Origin: JBDSLU01 sp039916225
GTDB taxonomy: Bacteria > Acidobacteriota > Vicinamibacteria > Vicinamibacterales > Vicinamibacteraceae
Length of the DNA: 12,967 bases
Direction: 5' to 3'
Assembly: GCA_039916225.1 (NCBI GenBank)
Contig: JBDSLU010000112.1
Span: forward strand, 1 to 12,967
Shown here in pieces: positions 1 through 8,843 of this stretch. The notes under the pieces are model-generated. The model did not search any database, had not been told where the DNA came from, and saw only the letters and a list, made by a program, of their open reading frames with translations. A program made the position numbers and the translations under genes. The first letter of the stretch is position 1. Each line of letters starts with the position of its first letter.

Positions 1-323
1 GAAGCGCTGTCGTATCGCTTTCGCGACGTCTACGATCACCTGGTGCGGCTGGCCGACGAATCGACCCTCTATCACGACCGGATCTCGTCGCTGCTCGACG
101 CGCACCTGTCGTTCACGTCCAATCGCCTCAACCAGGTGATGAAGACGCTGACCATCATCTCGACGATCTTCCTGCCGCTCACGGTGCTGACCGGGATGTT
201 CGGGATGAACGTCACCTTCCCCTCATTTCCGGGCGGGGAGGACCTGCAGTTCTGGTGGATCGGCGGCATCATGGTCGCCATCGGCGCGCTGATGCTGTGG
301 TACTTCAACCGGTCGAAGTATCG

Positions 324-327
<4 letters not shown>
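1..327 (+). CDS. corA: CorA-family Mg2+/Co2+ channel, C-terminal part (5' truncated by window edge)
   Basis: The frame is open from base 1 and ends at TGA 325-327, giving 108 visible residues. They match the C-terminal end of CorA divalent-cation channels. There is a helical, charged stretch (about residues 1-48, the end of the long stalk helix), then a hydrophobic first membrane helix (about 50-67). The signature GMFGMNV follows, with the Gly-Met-Asn selectivity motif at visible residues 68-70. After a short acidic periplasmic loop (FPGGED) comes a second membrane helix (about 84-102), and the protein ends in a basic tail (NRSKYR). In this family the protein is a homopentamer in the inner membrane that conducts Mg2+ and sometimes Co2+ or Ni2+. 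The upstream cytoplasmic domain is outside the window. The stop overlaps the mutL start (ATGA), so the two are probably co-transcribed and translationally coupled. Family assignment is secure; exact ion preference cannot be read from this part. Confidence 0.93.
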
Positions 328-2210
<1,883 letters not shown>

Positions 2211-2315
2211 TCGCATTTCCTGCAAGTTGCTCGGAGCATGCTCCGAGCACGCGCCCAGCAACGTCGCATTTTCTGCAAGTTGCTCGGAGCAAGCTCCGAG
2301 CACGCTCCGAGCAAC
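2211..2315. repeat. Two tandem 53-bp-period palindromic repeat units
   Basis: Units lie at 2211-2262 and 2264-2315 and differ at about four positions. Each starts with TCGCATTTYCTGCAAG and continues into a palindromic core built from GCTCGGAGC and GCTCCGAGC. Unit 1 holds a perfect 22-bp palindrome at 2228-2249. Unit 2 has a perfect 12-bp inverted repeat, GTTGCTCGGAGC (2279-2290) with GCTCCGAGCAAC (2304-2315), around a 13-nt loop that carries a further copy of GCTCCGAGC, so two alternative hairpins are possible. The array begins directly after the mutL stop, between convergent mutL and the hybrid kinase gene. No T-run follows, so a classical intrinsic terminator is not shown. It resembles REP-like interspersed palindromic repeats; copies elsewhere in the genome cannot be tested here. 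Confidence 0.85.
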
Positions 2316-2318
2316 GGG

Positions 2319-2355
2319 CGGGCCCGCGGCGCTTTATGCACGACGTGGCGTCGTG
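2319..2355. other. Two small inverted repeats in the mutL/kinase convergent gap
   Basis: The remaining intergenic stretch 2316-2378 holds a 10-bp palindrome GCGGGCCCGC (2319-2328) and a perfect 7-bp stem, CACGACG (2339-2345) with CGTCGTG (2349-2355), around a TGG loop. The second hairpin sits 24 nt past the kinase stop in the kinase's transcription direction and could slow or stop transcription. Neither strand has a following T-tract, so a terminator role is only a guess. Nothing else is seen up to the kinase stop at 2379. Confidence 0.35.
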
Positions 2356-2378
2356 GACGCAATCACGCCGCGCGCTCG

Positions 2379-5300
2379 TCAGGCCGGCGACGGACCATCG
2401 ATGGCGTCGCGCACCTTGCGGCCGAGGGCCGCCGTCGTGAAGGGCTTCTGGATGAAGTGGGCGCCGCCCTGGATCGGACCGCGCCGCAGCAGCGCGGAGT
2501 CGGCGTAGCCGGACATGAAGAGCACGCGCAGCGCCGGGCACGCCTGCCGTGCGTGGGCGGCGAGCTCGACGCCGCTCATCCCCTTCAGGACGACGTCGGT
2601 GAGGACGAGATCGGGCGGGACGGACGCCGGGCCGAGCCGTAGCAGTGCCTCCTCGGCGCTCGTGGCGACGTCGACGACGTAACCGAGCCGACGCAACGCG
2701 GTCGCGGCCACGTGACGGACGGCTTCGTCGTCCTCGACGATCAGGACCGTCTCGGTTCCACTGGACGGCTCGGCATCGGCAGTGTGGCTGACGGCGGCCG
2801 GCTCGCTGTCGGTGCGCGGCAGGTAGACCTCGAAGCTCGTGCCACGACCGGGCTCGCTCTCGACCCAGATGTGACCCGCCGCCTGAGCGACGACACCGTA
2901 GACGGTGGCGAGCCCGAGGCCCGTGCCTTTGTCCTTGGCCTTGGTCGTGAAGAACGGCTCGAAGATGCGGGCCCGGGTCTCGGCGTCCATGCCGACGCCG
3001 GTGTCGGTGACCGACAGCCGCACGTGCGGGCCGGCCCGCGTGCCGGCGTGCGTGCTGGTGAACGCTTCGTCGAGCTCGACGTTCGCGGTGGCGATGGTGA
3101 GTCGCCCGCCCAGGGGCATCGCGTCGCGGGCGTTGACGGCGAGATTCACCAGCGCCTGCTCGATCTGGCCGCGGTCGACGAGGACGGCCCACAGGCGCGG
3201 ACCGGGCTCGAAGGCCAGCGCGATGTCCTCACCGATCAGGCGGTGGAGCATCCGCTCGATGTCGGCGACCACGATGTTCAGGTCGACCGCCTTCGGCTCG
3301 ACGACCTGCTGACGGCTGAACGCCAGGACCTGGCGGGTCAGACCCGATGCGCGCTGGGCGGCTTTGCTGATCTCGTCGATCGACTCGCGCACCGACGGGC
3401 TGCTGGTCGGGTCGTCCTGTGCCAGTTCGGCGAAGCCGTTGATGACCGTGAGCAGGTTGTTGAAATCGTGGGCGATGCCGCCGGCGAGCCGGCCAACCGC
3501 TTCGAGCTTCTGGCCCTGGTGCAGCTGGCTTTCGAGCCGGGCGCGATCCTGCTCGATGCGCTGCCGGTCGGCCAGCTCCGATCTGAGCAACGTGTTGGTC
3601 TCCGCGAGGGCCGTCGTGCGCTCGCCGACCAGGCGTTCGAGGCGGACGTGACGTGACACGAACGATCCGATGGACAGCAGCAGCGCCAGGGCGCCGAGCC
3701 CGCCGATGAGGAGGAATCCTGATTCCCGGTACCAGGGCAGCAGTACCACGAACTCGCGTGTCGCTGGCGTCGGGTCGACGTTCCAGTTGCGGTCGGTCGC
3801 GCGGACGTCGATCCGGTGGCGACCTGCCGGCAAGCCCTCGAGCGGCACCGCGGCTCGCGCCTCCGGCGGCGACCAGGCGCCGCCGTCGAGTCGCCAGGCG
3901 AACAGCAGGCGGTCGGGCAGCGTGTAGTTCCACCGATCGCGGCCCGAGAAGGCGATCTGGACAGCGCCGCTCGGTGGCGCCTCGGTCGGATTGCCGGGCA
4001 GGTCGAGCGAGGTCTGCGGCGCGTCGCGATCGCCCTCGGCGACATACCGCGAGAGCCCGGCGGTGGTGCTGACCCAGATCGTGCCGGTGCGATCCTCGAG
4101 CAGGTCGTTGACCGATCCGTCCGGCAGGCCTTCGGCGGCCCCGACGGAGGTCCAGCCGCCGTCGCGGTAGCGGTGCAGGCCGGAACCCGACATCACCCAG
4201 ATCGAGCCGTCGCGGGTGCGAACGATCGATCGGACGGTCTGGAGACCGCTGCGCACGGCTTGCCAGCGTGCTCCGTCGAACGACAGCACGCCGTCGCGAT
4301 CGCCGAACCAGAAACGGCGTCCGTCGAGGGCGATCGCGGCAAAGGATCCAGAACCCGGGTAGCCCTGGGCGCGGCCGATGACCTGGTGCTCGCCGTGGCG
4401 CAGGAACCCGACCCCCTCCTGATCCGGCGCCAGCAGCAGGTCGTCGCCGCCAAATTCGACTATGGTGCGCGGCACCGCGCCGAGCCATCGTCCTTGCACG
4501 TCGAGGCGCTCGGTGAACCGTTGCCCGTCGTAGCGCTCCAGACGAAAATGCCGGGCCTCGCGCGTGACGACCCACGCGCCGAGCGGCGTCGATGGCCCGA
4601 TCATGCGCACCGAGCGTCCGGCTGGATGCACGATCGGCTGGAACTGCGACCGACGCGGGTCGAACGCCAGCGTCGCGTCTGACACGCCGGTCGTCCTGTT
4701 CACCCCGAACACGATGCGACCGTCCGCGAGCTCGGCGATGTTCATCGCCGTGCCGGAGTCGACGACGTAGTCCGGCGGCACCGGGAGCAGCGTCCACCGA
4801 CCGTCGTGGTAGCGGAGCAGACCACGGTCGTGCAGCGCGTAGAGCTCGCCGGTCGAGGCCTCGAACAGGGCACCGACGCCACCGACCGACCCGGCAAGCT
4901 CCGGAGGCGAATGCCAGGCCGCAGGGGCGTGCCGGACGAGGCCGAGGGAGGTCGCCAGCCAGAAGCCGCCGTTGTCGAGCGGCTCGACGGCGTGCAGGCG
5001 GCCAGAGAACGCTTTGGTCCGTTCGAGCTCGCGGCGGCAACAGGCGTCGCCCTGCTCCGACAGCCGAAACCCGCGCGGCGTGATCGAGGCGATCCACGTG
5101 GCGCCATCCCGCCCGCCCCACGCATCGACCGATTCATTGGCCGACGTCGCGCGGGTCAGCTCGCGCCACGTGCCGCCCTCGAAGACGAGCGCTGTCGACG
5201 GTCGATCCAGGCCCACGGCGACGAACAGCCGCCCGCCGCTGTCGCGAATTCTGAGGACGCTGTCGCTCCGCGCGCGCCCGGGGATCGGCAGCTCGCGTCG

Positions 5301-5990
5301 CGCGTCGTCACCGGTCGGCGACAGGTGCAGCACGCCGCCGGTGCCGCCGACCCAGGCGCCGCCGTCAGCGGCGGGGGCCAGCTCCGTGAAATGGCCGAGG
5401 CCGGTATTGGATGCCGGGCAGACGACGCGGACCGCGCGCTGGGCGCGGTCGAACTCGACGATCGCATCCGGTGTCAACAGCAGGACGCGGTCGGCCTGCC
5501 AGGGCACGAACTGCCAGCGCTTCACCCGCGCGTCGCGGAGGGCATCCAGGGGGAATGGGGTCCAGCGCGTGCCGTCGAGCAACTGCAGGCCGCGGTAGGT
5601 GGGACCCGGAACGGAACCCGGAAGCAGGGCCCAGACCTGGCCCGTCGGGCCTTCTCGAATCTTGAGTGGCGAGCCCCCGGAGGGCAGCTGGCGGAAGGTG
5701 TAGCCGTCGAACGCCGTGTGCGCGTCGACCGCGCCGTGCGCAATCCAGACGCGGCCGTCCGGTCCTTCGGTCACGTCCTCGACCCACGACTCGCGCATCC
5801 CGTCGCTGGAGGTGAAGACGCGCCAGTGCGGCGGATCCTGCGCCAGGCATGGCGCTGCGAGCATCCCCAGCAGCACGCCGACGATCAGCGGGCGGAGGCG
5901 CCTGATCACAAGCGGCGTGCCCACGACGAAGGACTGTGTTGGCTCAACGGGGTAGGCGCCAGGGCACCGGCCTCGACGCGATGGCGTCAT
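2379..5990 (-). CDS. Hybrid sensor histidine kinase with periplasmic two-component propeller and C-terminal receiver
   Basis: 1203 residues from ATG 5990. An N-terminal export signal (RRLRPLIVGVLLGML, about 30-44, probable cleavage near CLA-Q 50/51) precedes about 600 residues of propeller-type repeats (recurring DGRVWIA, DGSIWVM, TGTIWVS) and an Ig-like Y_Y_Y-type domain (about 675-750, ending VLLPWYR). One membrane helix (about 756-778) and a coiled linker follow. The kinase core has H841 in IAHDFNNLL, N953 in NLAVNARDA, DTGVGM at 996-1001, EPFFTTK and GTGLGL at 1022-1027. The receiver (about 1081-1197) has acidic D1087/D1088, phospho-acceptor D1132 (LVLTD), S1160 and K1182 (QKPF). It probably senses a periplasmic ligand, often glycan-related in this architecture, and autophosphorylates in the cytoplasm. 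There is no DNA-binding output domain, so it needs a partner not seen here. A GTG at 5909 (residue 28) would give a more usual signal peptide and may be the real start. It follows the Omp85 gene by 45 bp and is probably co-transcribed with it. Confidence 0.95.
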   Translation of the reverse strand: MTPSRRGRCPGAYPVEPTQSFVVGTPLVIRRLRPLIVGVLLGMLAAPCLAQDPPHWRVFTSSDGMRESWVEDVTEGPDGRVWIAHGAVDAHTAFDGYTFRQLPSGGSPLKIREGPTGQVWALLPGSVPGPTYRGLQLLDGTRWTPFPLDALRDARVKRWQFVPWQADRVLLLTPDAIVEFDRAQRAVRVVCPASNTGLGHFTELAPAADGGAWVGGTGGVLHLSPTGDDARRELPIPGRARSDSVLRIRDSGGRLFVAVGLDRPSTALVFEGGTWRELTRATSANESVDAWGGRDGATWIASITPRGFRLSEQGDACCRRELERTKAFSGRLHAVEPLDNGGFWLATSLGLVRHAPAAWHSPPELAGSVGGVGALFEASTGELYALHDRGLLRYHDGRWTLLPVPPDYVVDSGTAMNIAELADGRIVFGVNRTTGVSDATLAFDPRRSQFQPIVHPAGRSVRMIGPSTPLGAWVVTREARHFRLERYDGQRFTERLDVQGRWLGAVPRTIVEFGGDDLLLAPDQEGVGFLRHGEHQVIGRAQGYPGSGSFAAIALDGRRFWFGDRDGVLSFDGARWQAVRSGLQTVRSIVRTRDGSIWVMSGSGLHRYRDGGWTSVGAAEGLPDGSVNDLLEDRTGTIWVSTTAGLSRYVAEGDRDAPQTSLDLPGNPTEAPPSGAVQIAFSGRDRWNYTLPDRLLFAWRLDGGAWSPPEARAAVPLEGLPAGRHRIDVRATDRNWNVDPTPATREFVVLLPWYRESGFLLIGGLGALALLLSIGSFVSRHVRLERLVGERTTALAETNTLLRSELADRQRIEQDRARLESQLHQGQKLEAVGRLAGGIAHDFNNLLTVINGFAELAQDDPTSSPSVRESIDEISKAAQRASGLTRQVLAFSRQQVVEPKAVDLNIVVADIERMLHRLIGEDIALAFEPGPRLWAVLVDRGQIEQALVNLAVNARDAMPLGGRLTIATANVELDEAFTSTHAGTRAGPHVRLSVTDTGVGMDAETRARIFEPFFTTKAKDKGTGLGLATVYGVVAQAAGHIWVESEPGRGTSFEVYLPRTDSEPAAVSHTADAEPSSGTETVLIVEDDEAVRHVAATALRRLGYVVDVATSAEEALLRLGPASVPPDLVLTDVVLKGMSGVELAAHARQACPALRVLFMSGYADSALLRRGPIQGGAHFIQKPFTTAALGRKVRDAIDGPSPA

Positions 5991-6000
5991 CTGACGCCGC

Positions 6001-6040
6001 CGATGTTTGCGGGGACTAGCCGATGTTTGCAGGGACTAGA
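6001..6040. repeat. Tandem 20-bp direct repeat (x2) at the Omp85 gene end
   Basis: CGATGTTTGCGGGGACTAGC (6001-6020) is followed directly by CGATGTTTGCAGGGACTAGA (6021-6040), with two differences. On the minus strand each unit contains TAG; the first one read is the stop codon of the Omp85-like gene (6036-6038). The pair then fills most of the 45-bp gap up to the kinase ATG at 5990. It could be a simple duplication, a protein-binding site or a fragment of a dispersed repeat; the window shows no other copy. Confidence 0.8.
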
Positions 6041-7412
6041 ACGAGGCGCCAACGCCGACGTGGAGGCGACCGCCTTCGGCGCCGGTGGCGTAGTCGATGC
6101 GGAAGCCGCGGTAGCGCAGGCCGACGCCGACCGAGGTCTTGATGGTGGACAGCTGGAACGCGCGCATCGAGGGCGCCACCTGACCGACGTCGACGAAGCT
6201 CACGACCTGCAGCCGGTGCCGCGCCTGCCATCGATACTCGGCGCTGGCGAACAGCGCCTGCGTGTCGACGAAGCGGGAACTCTCGTAGCCGCGGAGCAGG
6301 CCGCCGCCGCCGAGCCGGGGCAGGAAGTAGAAGGGCGCGCTTTCGTGGCGAGTGCCGTCGGTCAGCAGGGCGACGCCGCGAACGGCGAAGACGTCCTGCC
6401 GCGACAGGAGCCGGATGGGCACGTAGCCGCGCACATCGAAGTCGGCGCGGAGGAAGCCGTCGTCCTGGACGGTGACCGCCTCGTAGCGCTCGGCCGACGC
6501 GCGGATGAGGACGCCCTTGCGCGTCCGCTTGGCGTCGTCACGGCGATCGATGATCGCCGTCAGGCCGCCGTGCATGAAGCGGCTCTGGCGGCCGACGCCC
6601 TCGACGGGCAGGCGCCAGCTCAGGGTTTCGATCGAGGGGATGCCCGACTGCTCGCCGGCGAACACGCGGGTGTCGACGTGGCCGAACGTCGGTCGCAGCT
6701 CGAACCACGGGCGGACGCGGATGCGCGCCCAACCGCGGATGTCGGTCGCCTGCCGCTCGTAGCTGGTGTGGGTGCCGACGTCCGATTGCGGGCCGAGGCC
6801 GAAGAAGTCCTCCATCGGGAGGCTCTCGTACTTGACCCCGAAGCCGAAGGTGACGCGGCCGTTGGCAATCGGTTGCGACGACAGGTCGACCAGTGCGCTC
6901 TGGTAGCGCTTGATCGACACCATGTACTCGGTGTCGAGCCGGGCGCGGTCGGACAGCGTCTCGCGCCAGTGGCCGCCGAGGGCGAAGCCGCCGCCCGAGA
7001 CGACCGACCCGGCCCGAAGCGCCGGTCCTTCCAGGTCCTTATTGATGGAGGCGACGACGCTCCGCCAGCCGGAGGTGGACGCCTCGACGTCGCTGCCGAT
7101 GGGCAGCACTTCCGGGACGAAGCCGGAGACCGGTTCCGGCGGGGCCACGGCAGGGTCGGGCTTGGTGGGGGACTGCGTCGGCGGCTGCGATGCCGGCGGC
7201 GCCTGCTGGGCTCGCGCCGATGTGGCCAGGGTCGCGCAGCAGCACGCGCACAGTCCCAGGCGACGAAGATCGAGAAAACGACGCAAGTCGAGGCCACGCC
7301 GGAGCTTGGCCGGTCGAACGTCGCCCTTCGGGCTCACGGTGCGGACAATCGGGGACACCACCTGATTCCAGTGTAGAGGAGAGACGACGGTTCGGCAACG
7401 GGAGCGGTCCAC
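6036..7412 (-). CDS. Omp85/BamA-TamA-like outer-membrane beta-barrel protein without POTRA domains
   Basis: 458 residues from GTG 7412, with the true start uncertain. A signal peptide is visible (RRLGLCACCCATLATSARA, about 50-68, cleavage before QQ). A Pro-rich spacer (about 70-95) follows, and the rest is alternating beta-barrel sequence ending in aromatic F458, as expected for outer-membrane insertion. FFGLGPQS (203-210) and GGGLLRGY (369-376, the loop-6 RGY/RGF motif) are typical of the D15/bacterial surface antigen barrel. Only about 100 residues lie between the signal and the barrel, with no room for POTRA repeats, unlike BamA or TamA. Omp85 proteins lacking POTRA domains are a known variant whose substrates are mostly unknown. 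Alternative starts are GTG 7361, GTG 7358 or TTG near residue 43; the last gives the most usual signal peptide length. It follows rarA by 22 bp and precedes the kinase gene, suggesting an envelope-related pair. Confidence 0.88.
   Translation of the reverse strand: MDRSRCRTVVSPLHWNQVVSPIVRTVSPKGDVRPAKLRRGLDLRRFLDLRRLGLCACCCATLATSARAQQAPPASQPPTQSPTKPDPAVAPPEPVSGFVPEVLPIGSDVEASTSGWRSVVASINKDLEGPALRAGSVVSGGGFALGGHWRETLSDRARLDTEYMVSIKRYQSALVDLSSQPIANGRVTFGFGVKYESLPMEDFFGLGPQSDVGTHTSYERQATDIRGWARIRVRPWFELRPTFGHVDTRVFAGEQSGIPSIETLSWRLPVEGVGRQSRFMHGGLTAIIDRRDDAKRTRKGVLIRASAERYEAVTVQDDGFLRADFDVRGYVPIRLLSRQDVFAVRGVALLTDGTRHESAPFYFLPRLGGGGLLRGYESSRFVDTQALFASAEYRWQARHRLQVVSFVDVGQVAPSMRAFQLSTIKTSVGVGLRYRGFRIDYATGAEGGRLHVGVGASF
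7370..7398 (-). promoter_or_regulatory. Candidate sigma70-type promoter for the Omp85-like gene
   Basis: On the minus strand TTGCCG (7398-7393) and TACACT (7375-7370) are 17 bp apart, each with four of six consensus matches. The start of transcription would fall near 7363, downstream of the GTG at 7412. If real, this argues for a translation start at 7361/7358 or further downstream and for transcription of the Omp85/kinase pair independent of rarA. Found by eye only. Confidence 0.35.
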
Positions 7413-7434
7413 GTGCTCTTGGACGCCGGTTCTG

Positions 7435-8826
7435 CTAGTCAGGTTCGATGCCAGGTGTCTGGCCGGCCTTTCGGCCGCGCTTCAGCTCGGCCCAACGGCT
7501 CAGCCGATCGCCCAGTGTTTTTTCGAAGCCTCGACCCGTCGGCCGGTAATACTGCCGCCCTTGCAGTCGTTCCGGCAGGCAGTCCATGCCGGTGATGGCG
7601 TCGGCGGCGTCGTGGGCGTACTCGTAGCCCTTACCGTAGCCGAGCGACTTCATGAGCCGGGTCGGGGCGTTGCGCAGGTGTGGCGGCACCGGCTCGGCCA
7701 CATCTTCGGTCGCGTCGCGGGCGGCGGCCGCGTAACCGGCGTAGACCGCGTTGCTCTTGGGCGCGGTCGCCAGATAGACGGTGGCCTGGGCCAGGGCGGT
7801 GTTCGCCTCGGGCATTCCCAGCTGGTGCGTGGCGTCGGCGGCGGCGACGGTCAGCGCCAGAGCCTGCGGATCGGCCAGGCCGACATCCTCGGAGGCGAAA
7901 CGCACCAGCCGCCGGGCGACGTACATCGGGTCCTCGCCGGCCTCGAGCATCCGCGCCAGCCAGTAGAGCGCGGCGTCGGGATCGGAGTTGCGCAGCGACT
8001 TGTGCAACGCCGAGATGATGTTGAAGTGTTCTTCGCCGCTCTTGTCGTAGCGCAGTGCGCGCCGCTCGAGCAACTCCGAGACGAGTAGCGCGTCGACCGT
8101 GGCCACGCCGCGGCGCGACGCGTATCCGCCGACGAGCTCGAGCGCGTTGAGCGCGACGCGCGCGTCGCCGCTGGCATACCGGGCGATGGCGAATGCGCCA
8201 TCCTCGGCCAGCGTCACCGCGTGCGGCGGCGTCTCGAGTCCGAGACCGCGCTCGGCGTCGCGCCAGGCCCGATGCAGGATCTCGGCGATCGCGGCTTCGT
8301 CGAGCTCCTGCAGGACGAAGACCTTCGAGCGGGACAGCAGCGCGGCGTTGACCTCGAAGGACGGGTTCTCGGTCGTCGCGCCCACCAGCACCAGGTCGCC
8401 GGCTTCGACGCGCGGCAGGAACGCGTCCTGCTGCGCCTTGTTGAAGCGGTGGATCTCGTCGACGAAGAGCATAGTCCGGCGGCCGAGGCGCCGCCGCGTC
8501 TCTTCGGCCTCGGCCATCACCGCCTTGATCTCCTTGATGCCGGACATCACCGCGCTATAGGCGATGAAGCGCGCCTTGGTGGTGTCGGCGATGACCCGGG
8601 CGAGCGTCGTCTTTCCGGTGCCTGGCGGTCCCCACAGGATGATCGACTGCAGCACGTCGGCATCGATCGCCTCGCGCAGGGGCCGCCCCGGCGCGAGCAG
8701 CGCCGACTGGCCGACGATCTCGTCGAGCGTGCGGGGGCGCATCCGCTCGGCCAGCGGCGTTCGCGCCGGTGGCGCGTCACCGGCCTGGTTGCGGGCGTCC
8801 CGGTCGTCGTCGAACAGCGTGGCCAC
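7435..8826 (-). CDS. rarA: Replication-associated recombination protein A (RarA/MgsA), AAA+ ATPase
   Basis: 463 residues from GTG 8826 to TAG 7435. The clamp-loader-like AAA+ core is complete: PLAERMRPRTLDEIVGQ (24-40), Walker A GPPGTGKT (66-73), Walker B LFVDEIHRF (120-128), sensor 1 GATTEN (149-154), a probable arginine finger at R166 in LLSR, and sensor 2 SGDAR (219-223). The C-terminal tetramerisation/MgsA region follows, with HFNIISALHKSLRNSDPDAALYWLARML (267-294) and the Tyr/Arg-rich QGRQYYRPTGRG near the end. Family members are tetrameric ATPases acting at stalled forks and gaps together with SSB and RecA. The length matches the family. GTG is preferred over internal Met29 because family N-termini include a short MATLFD-like segment. 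The start is only 17 bp from the divergent aldehyde dehydrogenase, and the Omp85-like gene follows closely. Confidence 0.96.
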   Translation of the reverse strand: MATLFDDDRDARNQAGDAPPARTPLAERMRPRTLDEIVGQSALLAPGRPLREAIDADVLQSIILWGPPGTGKTTLARVIADTTKARFIAYSAVMSGIKEIKAVMAEAEETRRRLGRRTMLFVDEIHRFNKAQQDAFLPRVEAGDLVLVGATTENPSFEVNAALLSRSKVFVLQELDEAAIAEILHRAWRDAERGLGLETPPHAVTLAEDGAFAIARYASGDARVALNALELVGGYASRRGVATVDALLVSELLERRALRYDKSGEEHFNIISALHKSLRNSDPDAALYWLARMLEAGEDPMYVARRLVRFASEDVGLADPQALALTVAAADATHQLGMPEANTALAQATVYLATAPKSNAVYAGYAAAARDATEDVAEPVPPHLRNAPTRLMKSLGYGKGYEYAHDAADAITGMDCLPERLQGRQYYRPTGRGFEKTLGDRLSRWAELKRGRKAGQTPGIEPD

Positions 8827-8843
8827 GGTGGTAGCGTATCGCG

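Noticed and set aside
2211..2315. CRISPR array
   Set aside because: There are only two units, directly adjacent with no unique spacers, and each unit is internally palindromic; no cas genes are nearby.
2316..2378. Classical intrinsic terminator between mutL and the kinase gene
   Set aside because: Hairpins exist, but none is followed by a T-run on either strand, so only a generic inverted-repeat entry is given.
4806..7376. Long plus-strand open frame (856 residues) opposite the kinase and Omp85 genes
   Set aside because: It runs antisense across two genes with clear signal peptides and domain motifs; the translation is repetitive Arg/Ala/Gly-rich with no domain.
8827..8843. Promoter in the 17-bp rarA/aldehyde dehydrogenase gap
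   Set aside because: I could not find hexamers with acceptable match and spacing on either strand; any promoter must lie inside the neighbouring coding sequence.
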